Assembly (NCBI RefSeq): GCF_964340395.1
Contig: NC_135552.1
Coordinates: 13,654,694-13,716,693, forward strand
Source: Glandiceps talaboti
Taxonomy: Eukaryota > Hemichordata > Enteropneusta > Spengelidae
DNA length: 62,000 nt
Direction of reading: 5' to 3'
The translations under genes and the position numbers were made by a program. Below, in pieces: positions 1-34,741 of this stretch; the stretch's first letter is position 1; every line of letters begins with the position of its first letter. A model generated the notes under the pieces. That model saw only the letters and a program-made list of their open reading frames with translations. It was not told the DNA's origin and did not search any database.

Positions 1-642
1 ACGTATACACACTGACAAACATGAAGGAGAGGGTAATTTCAAATCAATATCATCAAAATATTAATGTTTCTATACAAACAGAATTACTGTATGTTTTCCT
101 ACATGTGAAAAGGTCACGACAATATAGTGACGACAGTAGACAGCAGGAATTCTGGTTGTATAGAAACATTGTACATGTTGACTGCAATTACCCTGTCGTT
201 CACCTTGTTAGTGTTTATATGTTGTTTGTTTGTTTGTTTGTTTGTTTTCGTGAAAATAACTAACGAAACCTGATCCCTGTGTTTTTATATGTTTAAGTCA
301 ACAAACCAAACGCCTTACTCGATTCGGATTAGAGAAATTCTAACGATTTGAACACAAAAAGAACACCTTGATGACATTTAGGCATCACATGGATTAACCA
401 ACATTGCCGCTGGACGTGGTGTTACACTGAAATTCTATTGTGCACTATATCAAAAGATGACAATATTTTTGACGGTCAACTTTGACCCCTACCTTTTCCA
501 TTTTCAGTAACTACGTTCTTTACATTTCTAACTTTCCAATGGACAGTCTCTTTGTGTCCCACATCTATAACATCTACACTCTTAGAATAACGTGGAAATA
601 TATGATATGAAAAAAAGTGAATTCACACTTTTTGCATTTCAG
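1..642 (+). other. Presumed intron 4 of PhoD-like gene A; no exon seen
   Basis: This stretch ends in a good acceptor (TTTGCATTTCAG) at 631-642, just before the first recognisable exon of gene A. I looked for the preceding exon, which in genes B and C carries a VGP/MGP..L.FRG motif, and did not find it. The stretch is therefore read as intron, with exons 1-4 outside the window. It contains a short GTTT repeat near 222-246 and nothing else I can support. Confidence 0.6.
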
Positions 643-7011
<6,369 letters not shown>

Positions 7012-7014
7012 TAT

Positions 7015-7596
7015 TATTACTACTGATCTTCGCACACAGCTGATAGACCAAGTAATAACGCCCGAATCACTCTCATATCTCATATCCGACTCAACTTCTG
7101 TATGTACGTACCAGGATCACACTTGAACTTTAAAGGGAATTAGCTCAGACTACACAGTTTGTGTGTAAATGTACACTCGAGACGAAGGCAAGCACCCAGC
7201 ATAGTGCCTCGTTCATTGACTTCCCGCGAAGCCAAGTCCTCTAGCCAAAATTGAAGTGCCTGTCCGTCCCCATGCAGTGTGCTTTATTGACGTCCTTAAA
7301 GTCTAAATATACATAACGCATGGCCAATGGCCAAATAATTAATGCACTCCATATAGAGCTTTTCTGGGCGTGACCATGCCCTAAAAGTATACTCAAAACA
7401 TTGATGAATGATCACTATGAATCCTAGATATTTATGAAATGCAGACCGTCGTCTCATGTATTCGAGTATGCTTGGAATCCTGTGTGGTCTAAATCCAATA
7501 TCCTTGAGACAGTCTATTGACCTTTCAGTCAAACTAGGACATGCGATGTTGTTAAAATATTAAGTTTACTGAAATATAAATATGTCATCTGTGACA
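7015..7596 (-). repeat. LTR copy 1 (3' LTR in element orientation)
   Basis: This is the first of two matching 582-bp LTRs. On the minus strand it starts TGTCACAGATGACATA and ends CAGTAGTAATA. An AATAAA on the minus strand at 7288-7283 is a plausible polyadenylation signal within the LTR. The start is TG, but the end is not the usual CA, unless the true end is the GATCA a few bases inside. The abutting polypurine tract and the target duplication favour the outer limits given. Confidence 0.88.
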
Positions 7597-10004
7597 CTTT
7601 CCCCTCTTTCCAAAATTTGTAACGCCCTCGTTACAGACTAAAATATCTAAAAAATAATTTACCCTTCATAAATGTAAATTGAAAAGTCTTAGAAGTAATT
7701 AATGCTGTTTCGTATGAAGTGTTAGAAATGTAAAATTTATACGACCCTTGAAAACTAAGATTACTAAAATCTCTCAAATTCCAAACCAGATATACTTATT
7801 TAGTCAACATGTACTTCAATGAATAAATGACATCAAAGAGAGACATCACAGATAATTCGAAAATTGAATCGTAGAATAATTATATCCTGAGTTGGCTATT
7901 GAATTGTGTACTTCTCAATCACATCACAAACATACGTTCGACTGGCCAGTCTTTTTCAATCATTCACACAATCATACTGATAGATATGACCATCCATAAC
8001 GTACTGTTCGGGCCCCCTCTATTTTCATTAACACTACCAGACAAGTACAGTCATCAATAGAATTCTCAGGTCTAAAGAACTTTGCTAGGAATTTTATATC
8101 TGCAGCATTTAAAAGTTGAACATAAAGAAATATATATAAATAGGAGAATGTTTTAATGTTGACCAAGTTATACCCGATTCATCGTGTACATAACTAAATT
8201 ATAACATAAGTATTCCTATCTGAAAGGAATGTAGGTATCTGTCTCGTAAAATCAAATGATGACATTAAATATCTATGCTATGAATAAATATTAACTCTTA
8301 AATATTTCATCACGCCAATATTGAAAATTGTCACTGACAAACGGTCAGCATGCCATATTCGTGATCATATTCCAAATTGAATCTTTAACTGCAGACGAAA
8401 TCAATATTATGAAAAATGGTGTAGCATAAAAGTGTGTGTCAGTGACGTCGTCTTTGTTTAGTGAAGTCAAAATTAACCAGTCAATGTTATTCAAGTAATC
8501 TAAGTCCAGTAACTTGTGATTTCACCCTGATAGCAGCTATCAAGAACACTGACCTAAATGTATTGTCTTACAGCTATCCTTAAGTTACACTAACTAATCA
8601 GCTGTTACAGTCATCAAGAGAAGTCAGTTGCGCCAACACCATCATTGTCGTGTAAGAAACCCTACGTCATTATTTAAACATTACAGGCATCTTAGCTGTT
8701 CATCCATGTTTAAAATTTGACATCTTCAGTATGTTAACGACTTATACAGAACTATTAAGACCATTAATATTAATCCAATAAGTCAATTTAGTTTTCATTA
8801 CAAGTAACCTGATTGACCATAAGTAGGTTGGCAATTTTCTCATTGGAATTCAATATACCCTTTGAATCAATACCACTAGAAATTATGCACACAGCTCAAG
8901 TGATAATGGTCCTTTCTGAGGAATTTCATAAATTCTTGCGGAATTTGAAAGGAAATTTGTATAGACAATAACACTGCTCATTTCGGTCGGATCTCTGTTT
9001 TACACTCAAATTTGAAAATCAAATATTTATCTTGTACTGCAGATTCAATAAAATACTATATCAACATGGTTCCTTCCTTTACTGTAGGAACTTTAAATCA
9101 CACAGTCCGACTCAACGTGTGAGCAACGCATTTCTGTAGCGTTTTCGGCTCACAATAACTCAGAGTCAATAAAGCTTCGAGGAGTTTCCAATACTCCATA
9201 CTTCAATAAATATTCTTATTAAAACTAAAATTTTCTCCATAGAAAAATCAATAATATTCTTTCTGCTTGTACGCGACCATTGAGATGTAAAACAGCATCA
9301 CTGAATTGGTTGTGGTAAGAAAATAGATTCCCAGAATTGTTCGTCGTTAAACTAAATCGAGCATACAATTATTATTTCTTACACATGTCTCTCATGATTA
9401 GCTTTGTACACACAGTAACAAACTTGCTGATCGTGAATAGAAATGAATTGAGCAATAATAATAATGTAAATCTTTAAAAAAAGTTTTACTACCGTATGAT
9501 TAATGAGTTCTTTGTCCATCGAAAGTCTTAAATATGTATTTCACATGCAAACTGCTGCGTTCTGTATAAGCGTCCGATATTGTTTTGTTGAAAATTAGAG
9601 TGTTCTTCATACTCGTGCTTGTAGCAATCGAATGTCAGCTGGTCGCGTTGATGGCTTCACTTAAAGTTTGTCATAGTCTTTATCGTTGTCTCGTTATTCA
9701 AAATTCGACGCTTTCTGACACATTCTCTCCTTCTGCAATGTTATATTCCGTTACTGCAATGTTATCAGTTCTAGTTCGTGTAGGATTCCCACCATTGGAA
9801 CATAATCGTTAAAGTTTCCTTTCGAAAAGTTCTTGAATCTTCTCCGCATCCCTTTTTGTACAAACTTTTTCTTCTCATGCATCATTGTTTCTTCGTTACA
9901 GTGTTAATTTGTTTTACTCACCCAGTGGGGTTGTGCTTTTCTTCTTAAAGGTTGTCGGTAAGTCTTCGTAAGGTTCAAACTTGGTTCATTATACACACAA
10001 ATGG

Positions 10005-10118
10005 TTGTTCAAGCCCCGGATCTCCATTAATATTACTTTCTGTTGTTCAAGCCCCGGATCGCCACCAATATTACTTTCTGTTGTTCAAGCCCCGGATCTC
10101 CATCAATATTACTACTGA
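10005..10118 (-). repeat. 38-bp tandem triplication of the primer-binding region
   Basis: Three 38-bp units start at 10005, 10043 and 10081. Each contains GTTCAAGCCCCGGAT, then C[TG]CCA, then AATATTACT. The third unit runs into the LTR, so the TATTACT inside units 1 and 2 copies the LTR terminus. The repeat therefore contains both the primer-binding-like sequence and the LTR edge. Confidence 0.85.
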
Positions 10119-10688
10119 TCTTCGCACACAGCTGATAGACCAAGTAATAACGCCCGAATCACTCTCATATCTCATATCCGACTCAACTTCTGTATGTACG
10201 TACCAGGATCACACTTGAACTTTAAAGGGAATTAGCTCAGACTACACAGTTTGTGTGTAAATGTACACTCGAGACGAAGGCAAGCACCCAGCATAGTGCC
10301 TCGTTCATTGACTTCCCGCGAAGCCAAGTCCTCTAGCCAAAATTGAAGTGCCTGTCCGTCCCCATGCAGTGTGCTTTATTGACGTCCTTAAAGTCTAAAT
10401 ATACATAACGCATGGCCAATGGCCAAATAATTAATGCACTCCATATAGAGCTTTTCTGGGCGTGACCATGCCCTAAAAGTATACTCAAAACATTGATGAA
10501 TGATCACTATGAATCCTAGATATTTATGAAATGCAGACCGTCGTCTCATGTATTCGAGTATGCTTGGAATCCTGTGTGGTCTAAATCCAATATCCTTGAG
10601 ACAGTCTATTGACCTTTCAGTCAAACTAGGACATGCGATGTTGTTAAAATATTAAGTTTACTGAAATATAAATATGTCATCTGTGACA
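10107..10688 (-). repeat. LTR copy 2 (5' LTR in element orientation)
   Basis: The second 582-bp LTR shows no difference from copy 1 by eye. It is followed on the plus strand by the GTAT target duplication, then by what was originally the 3' UTR or downstream flank of gene A. Confidence 0.88.
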
Positions 10689-11989
10689 GTATATCGTGCT
10701 AATTTTTAAAAAAATCAAATTATGCCCATTGTCGAAATTTCCTTTTGGCCGAGTCTCATCTTCCGACCGCAAGGGGCGGGCTTCGACACAGAGGAGTGGA
10801 AACGGAGGAACCATTCCGAATTTTATAGCTACCTGTACTATTATTTAGAGTTACGTCGTGACGTTCAGCACTAATTAGTCTTTCTCATGGTGGTATCGGC
10901 TGATAGGCGTAGACTACTTACTATTATATGCTTACTATAAAATAACAATATCTTAAAATAACGAATTGCGTTATATTGAATGTACCAATAAATATCATAA
11001 AATATTTTAATCAACTTTGTTGAAATTTATAGCAATATGACCAGCAATATAATAAATCGCTACATTTCAGGATAACTGATTTATCGTACTTAAACAAACA
11101 ATGTAATTTACATGTATATCCAAAATTATAAATTCTTTTGATAAATACATACGTGTGTTTTGAGGCAAATGAACTTTTTTGATTTGCTATATTTTGTTAA
11201 GGAGTTAGAGAACGGAATTTAAAACCACCGAAGTATGACTAACTAAATTAATGTCCAAGAACATCGAATGATCAGCATTAAATAACAAACAAGCAATTTA
11301 CGTTGAGTGAAGACATACACTGGATTAAATGACACATCACCAATCATATCCAGGTACGTTACAACCCTCGACAACATACAGCGCGTTTTAAGTGAACATG
11401 TTAAACCGCTAACTTGGAGAAGTATTTTGATTTTTGTTTGTTTTTGCCATGGGAAGCATTGTATTTTGAAATTTAGCCCATACAAGTATTATCAAATATA
11501 TAGTGACTGTCTGAAGTACATTTATGATGATATTAATATTGAAATGCTACTAATGTATATATGTACCACCGAAGACTGGGTTGCATTTATGAATAATATA
11601 ATCATTTATGAATACAAACTTTGTTGTTGACTTGTTTGTTGTTCCTTCGAGATGAAATATGTGTTACGTATATCTACGTAGCTACCAGCTCAGTCTCTGG
11701 GACGGTAACATTCTCGCACTGTTAGCTCGCGATGATCTACGAAAATCACTAACTTGGAATCGGAAACGACTTGACAAAATGACATCGTAAGACAACAGAG
11801 CAAAACTGCATAGATTGCAAACAATGGCAAGGTTAATGCCACTTCCAATCGAGACACTAAAGTCTACATATCTGTATGTCAGCCTATCACAAACACTCCA
11901 TAATTATAAGACTTAAGAATCAAACTTTAGTCACTACAAATAATAATGATTAGCAAACTGGTCACGGCCCAAATTCTAGAAAACTCAGT

Positions 11990-12130
11990 TTCTTTTATTA
12001 TGTGGAATATGCAGGGTTTGAAAAACAAGTTATTCTCATTCGATTTTGTCAATTTAATGTTTCAGTTTGATGCTATTTCTTTATTGGAAACATCATGGGA
12101 ATTGTAAGGATTTTGACAGTTACAGTTACA
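11990..12130 (+). pseudogene. LINE ORF2 fragment, start of APE-type endonuclease
   Basis: An open stretch at about 12000-12106 encodes a WNMQGLKNKL segment followed by FDAISLLETSWE. This matches the first motifs of the APE-like endonuclease of non-LTR retrotransposons, with the catalytic Asn in NMQG and Glu in LLET. A stop follows directly, and the rest of the element is not visible nearby. It is a dead 5' fragment. Confidence 0.7.
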
Positions 12131-13072
12131 CCACGGCAATAGCTCTAGTCTATGGTTGAAGGACGCTCAAAACGGCCACAAGAGAGGCGATAAGAGTCGG
12201 GCCTATAAAACCTCAAACACTACAGGAAAGTTGATGCAAATCACTAAAGATGTTGTTTGGCCAATCAGGTGCGAGATAAAGTTTTTACGCATATCATGAA
12301 TGTTGATATCAAACCAATCAGGTATAAGATGAACTTTTTATGCAAATAACAGGCAAGGAGTGCGGATTCAAAGCAAGGGTTCATTCCAAAAATGTCATCG
12401 CTACAAACATCATTTATACGTAGGACCACCACGTGTGTTACTCTTCAGGTAGGGGTGTATATGATACCCTGTTTGGAGCTGAGAAATAACAGTTTTGTAA
12501 AGTACTGTATAAGGATAATTTTGCGTAAAACATTGCAACAATTTGGGTGCTTTATTTTGGTAGAACTATTTCACCTAAAGTCATAGTATATAGTCGGAAA
12601 AATGTCTCAATCATAAAGATTTTTTAATCACAAAATGCTGGCATTTACACTTTCAGGCTACGTACTGTTTAGAAATTAGCCATGTTTAAAATAGCTACAA
12701 GTAGGTATATAACATGTCCTAAAATATTATATTGACCGACATCGAGGAAAACAGTTCAGATATTCCTAAAACAACGTATAGTACGATACGTTGCAGGTAC
12801 TTTATTTCTGGTCAAGAATGTAATTTTATGATAAAAGATTAAACGTAGTCCTAGCCCGGGTTTTAACTTACATCAAAATAGTCCCCGTTACAATGGAAAT
12901 CAGTTGGGTAGAAACAAACCGTCGACTGGCTCGACAACATTTTCACCAATATTACTAATTTTTCATTGTCTGGCTCATTAAATACAGGGAATTTCACACT
13001 AGTGTTTAGCTTTTCTGTTTGATGATACAATCACACAGAAACCAACAAGAAACTGCATATACCACACTTCAA

Positions 13073-13362
13073 TAGCAAGATCGCAGTTTTTGCTATACAT
13101 TTAGTCTTAATGAAATAAACCATTTAAATGTATTGCATCTCAATAAAGACATTCGGGCGCCAATGTTTGTCTTGGTATCAAACACCCGATGAAGGGTGCT
13201 TAAAGGGTCTTCTGCGGTGTTCATTTGATGTATGTATGGTGGCATGTGTAGTTCATTCCACTTAGACAAAATGTAGCAAGAAACTGTACTCATTCAATCT
13301 TGCTATCTTAAAGTTTAGCATGTCCAGTTTCTTATTGGTTTCTACGTGGTTGTATCAAATAG
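13073..13362. repeat. Dispersed repeat, copy a (pair with 16263-16504)
   Basis: This segment and 16263-16504 share AATGAAATAAACCATTTA-like, GCCAATGTTTG and TTCAATCTTGCTATCTTAA blocks in the same order and strand. Divergence is clear, with indels. They are read as two copies of an unclassified interspersed repeat, one downstream of gene B and one in its intron 10. Confidence 0.6.
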
Positions 13363-14368
13363 ATACAACTGTATCTCACTACTAAAATTGATACATGTTA
13401 TCGGCTGGCTCTACAAAATTCTTAATAACATTGCTACATCTTATCGGCTCGCATTGACGAATTACCCAATTGTTACATTTAGACAAACTGACTTGCCTGC
13501 AAAAGCATACACTGTTGCAATGTTGCAATAGTGGCAGCTCATGCCAGGAAAATGTAGCAATGTTGATACTTTGTCACGCAAAATGATTAAAAGAAACATG
13601 TTTCAGAGTAATATAAGATTTTTATCGCGTCAGACGATAAAATGTATCAATCTTAGTTAATATTTTTTGAAAGTCGGACGACGTTTGTTTGTACCTACTT
13701 AACTGGTTTTCATTGTATCAAGTATATGGTGCAAACTATTACAATTCAAATAATCATTTCAAAAGTCACGCGCATATAAAACACCATCACAACTAAAATA
13801 AAGCCATTTGAAGAATGCTACAAACTACTAGTAAATGTAGATTATGTATTAGCAATACTTTCATAATGGAATAGCTGCCCTCTTGGCGAGTTTGTTCAGC
13901 GTACACTAAATAAACAGTATGATGCTATCATATAATTACGTATAATTTCCAAACATTCCTACTAGAGTGCTGTATTTATCAAACAATAATTTATAATTAA
14001 TTACACTATTTTACACTACTGCTATACCATTTGGTATTTATAGTAATTATCACACTCTATATTGTTGCACACTTAATTCTTCCTCAGACCATTTTCGATC
14101 ACTGTTGTCATGCGTCTGAGGTACTTCTTAAAATAAAAATAACCGACTTTGTTGCATATTTTCTTACTAAAAACACAGATGAAAACTAGATGGCCTCAAC
14201 AAAACTTTACTCAAAGGGTTAGATATTTTCTTATTTCATATACGTTATAAACGAAATCTTCCTATAAATATCAGTAATATTTTTAAATTATTCTTTCTTC
14301 CTTTTGTTCATTACGGCAAAAACGCCATATTATTTTCACACCGTCACATATACCTCTTCAAATCATAC

Positions 14369-31244
<16,876 letters not shown>

Positions 31245-32149
31245 GGTGTTTCATCCACTTGTGTCTTTCTACACCGTTGCTAAGGTTACCTATCGCTTAT
31301 AGAAAGGTCCTGGGGACTCCTTTGGAAATCAAATCATTGACGTTTTTTGAAAAAGTCAACTTTCAGCTCAAATGGGACTTCCCCACTTTTCGAGATCTCC
31401 ACACACTCAGCTTGATAAGTCTAGTCAAGTTTGTCCGTAGTGAGATTTCTATGGGATTTCACGTTTCAAATCACCCTTAAAATCCACGTTGATGTGTGTC
31501 CGTAGAGGGTCTGACCAATTAGTACAGCATCACAGTAATGTGGAAATAGTTCGGTTGACTTGAGGCGAACAAGTTCGGGTGGTTAGTACTAGGTGAACGT
31601 AAGTCAGAGATTTCAATGGCTCTATTTATGTATTTACTTTAGTTTGACTACGAATAAAAGACGGTTTTCGTCTCCTATTAGTGAATCATTTGATAGGAAG
31701 GTGAATAGGAGGTTGACCTGGTGTCATTCATACAGAATAAAGACGTTTCTGTGTTGTCAGTCATACCATCTCGGTCATTGTACTCAGTTCAATTCTGTAT
31801 TTACTTTGAGCAATTTCTGCTCAGTTAAAAGGTGACACTGAGTTCTGCTTTAATACGCAGCAAGATTCAAGGCATACCACGTATCATAATCTTGGGTTGT
31901 TGTTTTTCTTCTTCTCCACACAGTCTTTTTTGGCCACGAGGTCTGTCTTAAAGGGGCATGCATTGAGGTTATACGTTTTCGGATATATTTTTTGCTGCAA
32001 ATCAAAATGCTTCTATGCCGTTCTACTTGGTGAGACGTAAGTGGTCAGGTTTCATTTTCAGAACTATAACCTGATATATGTAGACATAATATGTAAACTT
32101 TTCAAATAAATTTAAAGTTTTCAGATTCCAGATTTCAGTAACACCGACG

Positions 32150-32500
32150 TCCTGAGTTGTGCATCATCGGAAGTTTCCAAACACAACCAAAAAAGACTGT
32201 CCTGGACTTTGAATTGACATGGAGAATGTTTCCATCCTGGATAGGGAACCAGATTGGTTTGTTAGGGGAATAAAGAGAAGCCATTTATATATCAGAACAT
32301 AACATTGGAACCATCGCTACACAGACGAGGGCCGATAGCACTTTACACCGTCCTGTCTGAGACAATATTCTGGTCACGCATGCGTAAACAACACTTGACC
32401 TCACATCCCTGAAGAAGACCCGAGGACTGAGATTTATCCAAGTATTTTTAGTGCAGTACAAAGTTTGAATTTATTTGTAACTATTCACCTGCACAGATGA
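32150..32500 (+). pseudogene. Penelope-like retroelement remnant (C-terminal tail)
   Basis: A short open stretch at about 32216-32290 encodes SILDREPDWFVRGIK, followed after a frameshift by a YIRT segment. This DREPDWFxRxIKEAIYIR pattern is characteristic of the C terminus of Penelope-type elements after the GIY-YIG nuclease. The downstream CTGAAGAAGACCCGAGGACTGAG also looks like the 3' tail of such elements. No intact frame remains. Confidence 0.6.
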
Positions 32501-32867
32501 GTCTTCATCATAATATGAACTTTTCGTCGACATACTAAGTTAAGTTACGTTTACCATCACCATGTCGAAGAACCACATTTATGCAATCAACTGTTACTAA
32601 AAAATACCAAAAGACGATTGTTACTGTCAACGAAGGAAGGCATGTATTATCATTAATTTCATATTTATACACTAAAATAGTTTGAGTAAGGGTTTATGTC
32701 AGAATTATCACGTGAAATTTCCATAATAAAGGGTAGATGAATTATATAACATGCCATAAGCATATGTAGATATATGAATACACACACAAATGCAAATATA
32801 TGACATTGTTTCTGTGTTGTTTTTTGACTCTAGAGAATGTATTTGTAACATTACCTCATGTCCAATA

Positions 32868-33168
32868 CACTATACCATACCATATCATACTATACTCTAC
32901 TATACTATGCCATACCATACCATATTATACCATACCATACAATACATGCATGCATACACACATACATACATACATATACACATACATACACACGTACGTA
33001 CGTACGTACGTACATACACACACACACACACACATACGTACATACATACATACATACATGCATACATACATACATACATACATACATACATACATACATA
33101 CATACATACATACATACATACATACATACATACATACATACATACATACATACATACAAACACATACA
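32868..33168. repeat. CATAC pentanucleotide and ACAT tetranucleotide arrays
   Basis: A degenerate TACCA/CATAC pentanucleotide block (about 32868-32945) is followed by ACAT/ACGT/CA tetranucleotide and dinucleotide blocks. All six overlapping open frames here are repeat artefacts. Confidence 0.95.
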
Positions 33169-33958
33169 TACATTTGCGTTCAATTTATTGACCGTTTACA
33201 TGGTATACATTAGTTTCTAGTTGACATTCAGTGTTGTCAGCTCTACCTCGTAGTATTTAGAGGCAATACATTTGAGTTCATAAACGTCACCTTATGCAAC
33301 TGCCAGCAGTCAAATCAAAAGTGTAATATGAAAATTTAACCAGTATAAGCTTAAGCTCTTATATAAATTGACTACTAACTGGGGTCCAATAAGGCGAAAT
33401 GCCTCTAGAAAATAAACTCTTAACATTTTTACCGTTCACGAAAAATTTTCAGTTGAAATCCAGAAAAAATAAGGGGTTAAATAGAAATTTTGAAATAGCT
33501 GATCACTATGATATCAAAATTTAGTCATTTTAGAATCCAATATGGCCGCCGAATATTATTTTTACTCTGTACGAAAATAATTAGTTATTGTCAATTTCCT
33601 TGAACACAAGATGGTGACCTCGAATTTCTTTTACTATTTCAAGAGGACCAAAACCAACTTTCATACGGCAAAGATGAGAAAGAATTGAAGAACTTTGATT
33701 TCAGAGAAAATTTGTTCTCGCGAAAGAGGAGCAAAAAGTACATTACACATGAAATCAACTACACACTAAAACTGTTTTGGGAGAAATCGACATCTACCCT
33801 ACATGATAGACGTACTAAAAATAATTTACAGTATCACGTGTCATTTTATGTAATTATACCCGATGAGTGTTTTGCTGAACAATTTATCAAGTTTCAAAAA
33901 AAATTATACTGGAACAAAAATAAAACCAACAACTGTAAAAATGTAGCCTGTGTCCAGT

Positions 33959-34741
33959 CTAACAGATATCGTAGTAATCGATGTGACTTCCACTTTTAAA
34001 CGAATCTTCCTCGAGATGTTTCAGCAAAGCCCTACAAGTTGTCTCTACAGAAAGTATTTGTCCTGTTGATGTTAATTCTTGTAGTCTTGCTTTAATCGCC
34101 TGATTACTAGTTTCGTCTCTCCATTTATACAGCATATCCGTGTCAACTACCCCGGGTACATAATTCAACACCCGCACGTCTGGCTCTTCCAAAGTGAGCA
34201 CGCGGAAAAACATGTCCCGGGCGGTTTTGGCAGAACAGTAGAGCGATGTGTGTCCATGCGGCGTAAGTGCGCAGTTCGACGACATGTTTATGACTGTACG
34301 ACGCAGATCGTTTCTCTGAGGGAAAACTTGCAGGAATTTTGATGTCAGGCAAATCGCTGATGTAAGGTTGAAACCATAGTAACTCTGCAGTTCGTTTGGG
34401 TCATCGAGGTCGCGGATTGTTTTTGTAGTATCTCCCAGGGAAGCAGCGTTGTTAACGAGGATGACGTGTTCGAAATCGGCGACATCTAAACCACTGAAAA
34501 GACTTGATATGTTTGATGACAAGGATTCCATATTACTGAGGTCAAAGGTCAATGCGTTAACCTCAATTCTTGTCCCACTCATCTTGACAAGCCGCTTGGT
34601 CTCTTTGAGGTCTTCGTCAGAGCGAGCTGTTAACACCATCACAGATGGTTCCCCTATCGCCTTCGCAAGTTCAAGGGCAAGTCCTCTCCCTACACCTCGG
34701 CTAGCACCTGTAATTAGGCAAAATGTTGGTACACGAAACAT
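33959..34741 (-). CDS. SPR: Sepiapterin reductase
   Basis: A single uninterrupted frame of 260 residues, the usual length for this enzyme. Sepiapterin reductase is an NADPH-dependent short-chain dehydrogenase of the cytosol. It catalyses the last step of tetrahydrobiopterin synthesis, reducing 6-pyruvoyl-tetrahydropterin, and also reduces sepiapterin. Visible features are the Rossmann motif TGASRGVG (11-18), DL (about 67-68), VNNAASLGD (96-104), FNLTSAICLTS (124-134), NMSSNCAL with the catalytic Ser (152-159), YCSAK with catalytic Tyr168 and Lys172, VLNYVPGVVDTDM (191-203), and a C-terminal SGSHIDYYD containing the substrate-anchoring Asp characteristic of this family (family knowledge). The first Met gives a start two residues before VPTFCLITG, typical of the fold. 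No intron is present. It lies between genes B and C with no evident functional link to them. Confidence 0.93.
   Translation of the reverse strand: MFRVPTFCLITGASRGVGRGLALELAKAIGEPSVMVLTARSDEDLKETKRLVKMSGTRIEVNALTFDLSNMESLSSNISSLFSGLDVADFEHVILVNNAASLGDTTKTIRDLDDPNELQSYYGFNLTSAICLTSKFLQVFPQRNDLRRTVINMSSNCALTPHGHTSLYCSAKTARDMFFRVLTLEEPDVRVLNYVPGVVDTDMLYKWRDETSNQAIKARLQELTSTGQILSVETTCRALLKHLEEDSFKSGSHIDYYDIC

Larger units (their letters stand above)
7015..10688 (-). mobile_element. Young non-autonomous LTR retrotransposon
   Basis: Two direct repeats of 582 bp (7015-7596 and 10107-10688) look identical over their full length and flank 2.5 kb of AT-rich DNA. In minus orientation the LTR begins TGTCACAG. 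A perfect polypurine tract (GGAAAGAGGGGAAAG, 7611-7597) abuts the 3' LTR. A primer-binding-like TGGAGATCCGGGGCTTG starts 4 nt inside the 5' LTR, at 10102. A 4-bp target duplication, GTAT, lies at 7011-7014 and 10689-10692. No gag or pol coding was found inside, so the element is non-autonomous and must have been mobilised in trans. Identical LTRs imply a very recent insertion or recent gene conversion. It sits directly after the stop codon of gene A, in antisense orientation to it. Confidence 0.9.
10689..14368. other. Intergenic region between convergent genes A and B
   Basis: No gene is supported here. The region holds a LINE endonuclease fragment (11990-12130), a segment with two CCAATCA boxes and an ATGCAAAT octamer (12261-12347), and a dispersed repeat (13073-13362). 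The remaining open frames of 60-110 codons lack homology I recognise and lack splice context. The original 3' UTR of gene A should begin at 10693. Confidence 0.6.
31245..33958. other. Intergenic: 5' flank of gene B to 3' flank of sepiapterin reductase
   Basis: This region should contain the promoter of gene B (read leftward from 31245) and the 3' end of the sepiapterin reductase transcript. Recognisable content is limited to a Penelope-like remnant (32150-32500) and a long CATAC/ACAT repeat (32868-33168). I found no further gene. The 104-codon open frame near 33685-33999 has no recognisable features. Confidence 0.55.

Noticed and set aside
7296-7532. 78-codon open frame duplicated at 10388-10624
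   Set aside because: It is identical in both places because it lies in the two LTRs; there is no evidence of coding.
32790-33220. Six overlapping open frames of 80-137 codons
   Set aside because: All are translations of CATAC and ACAT repeats.
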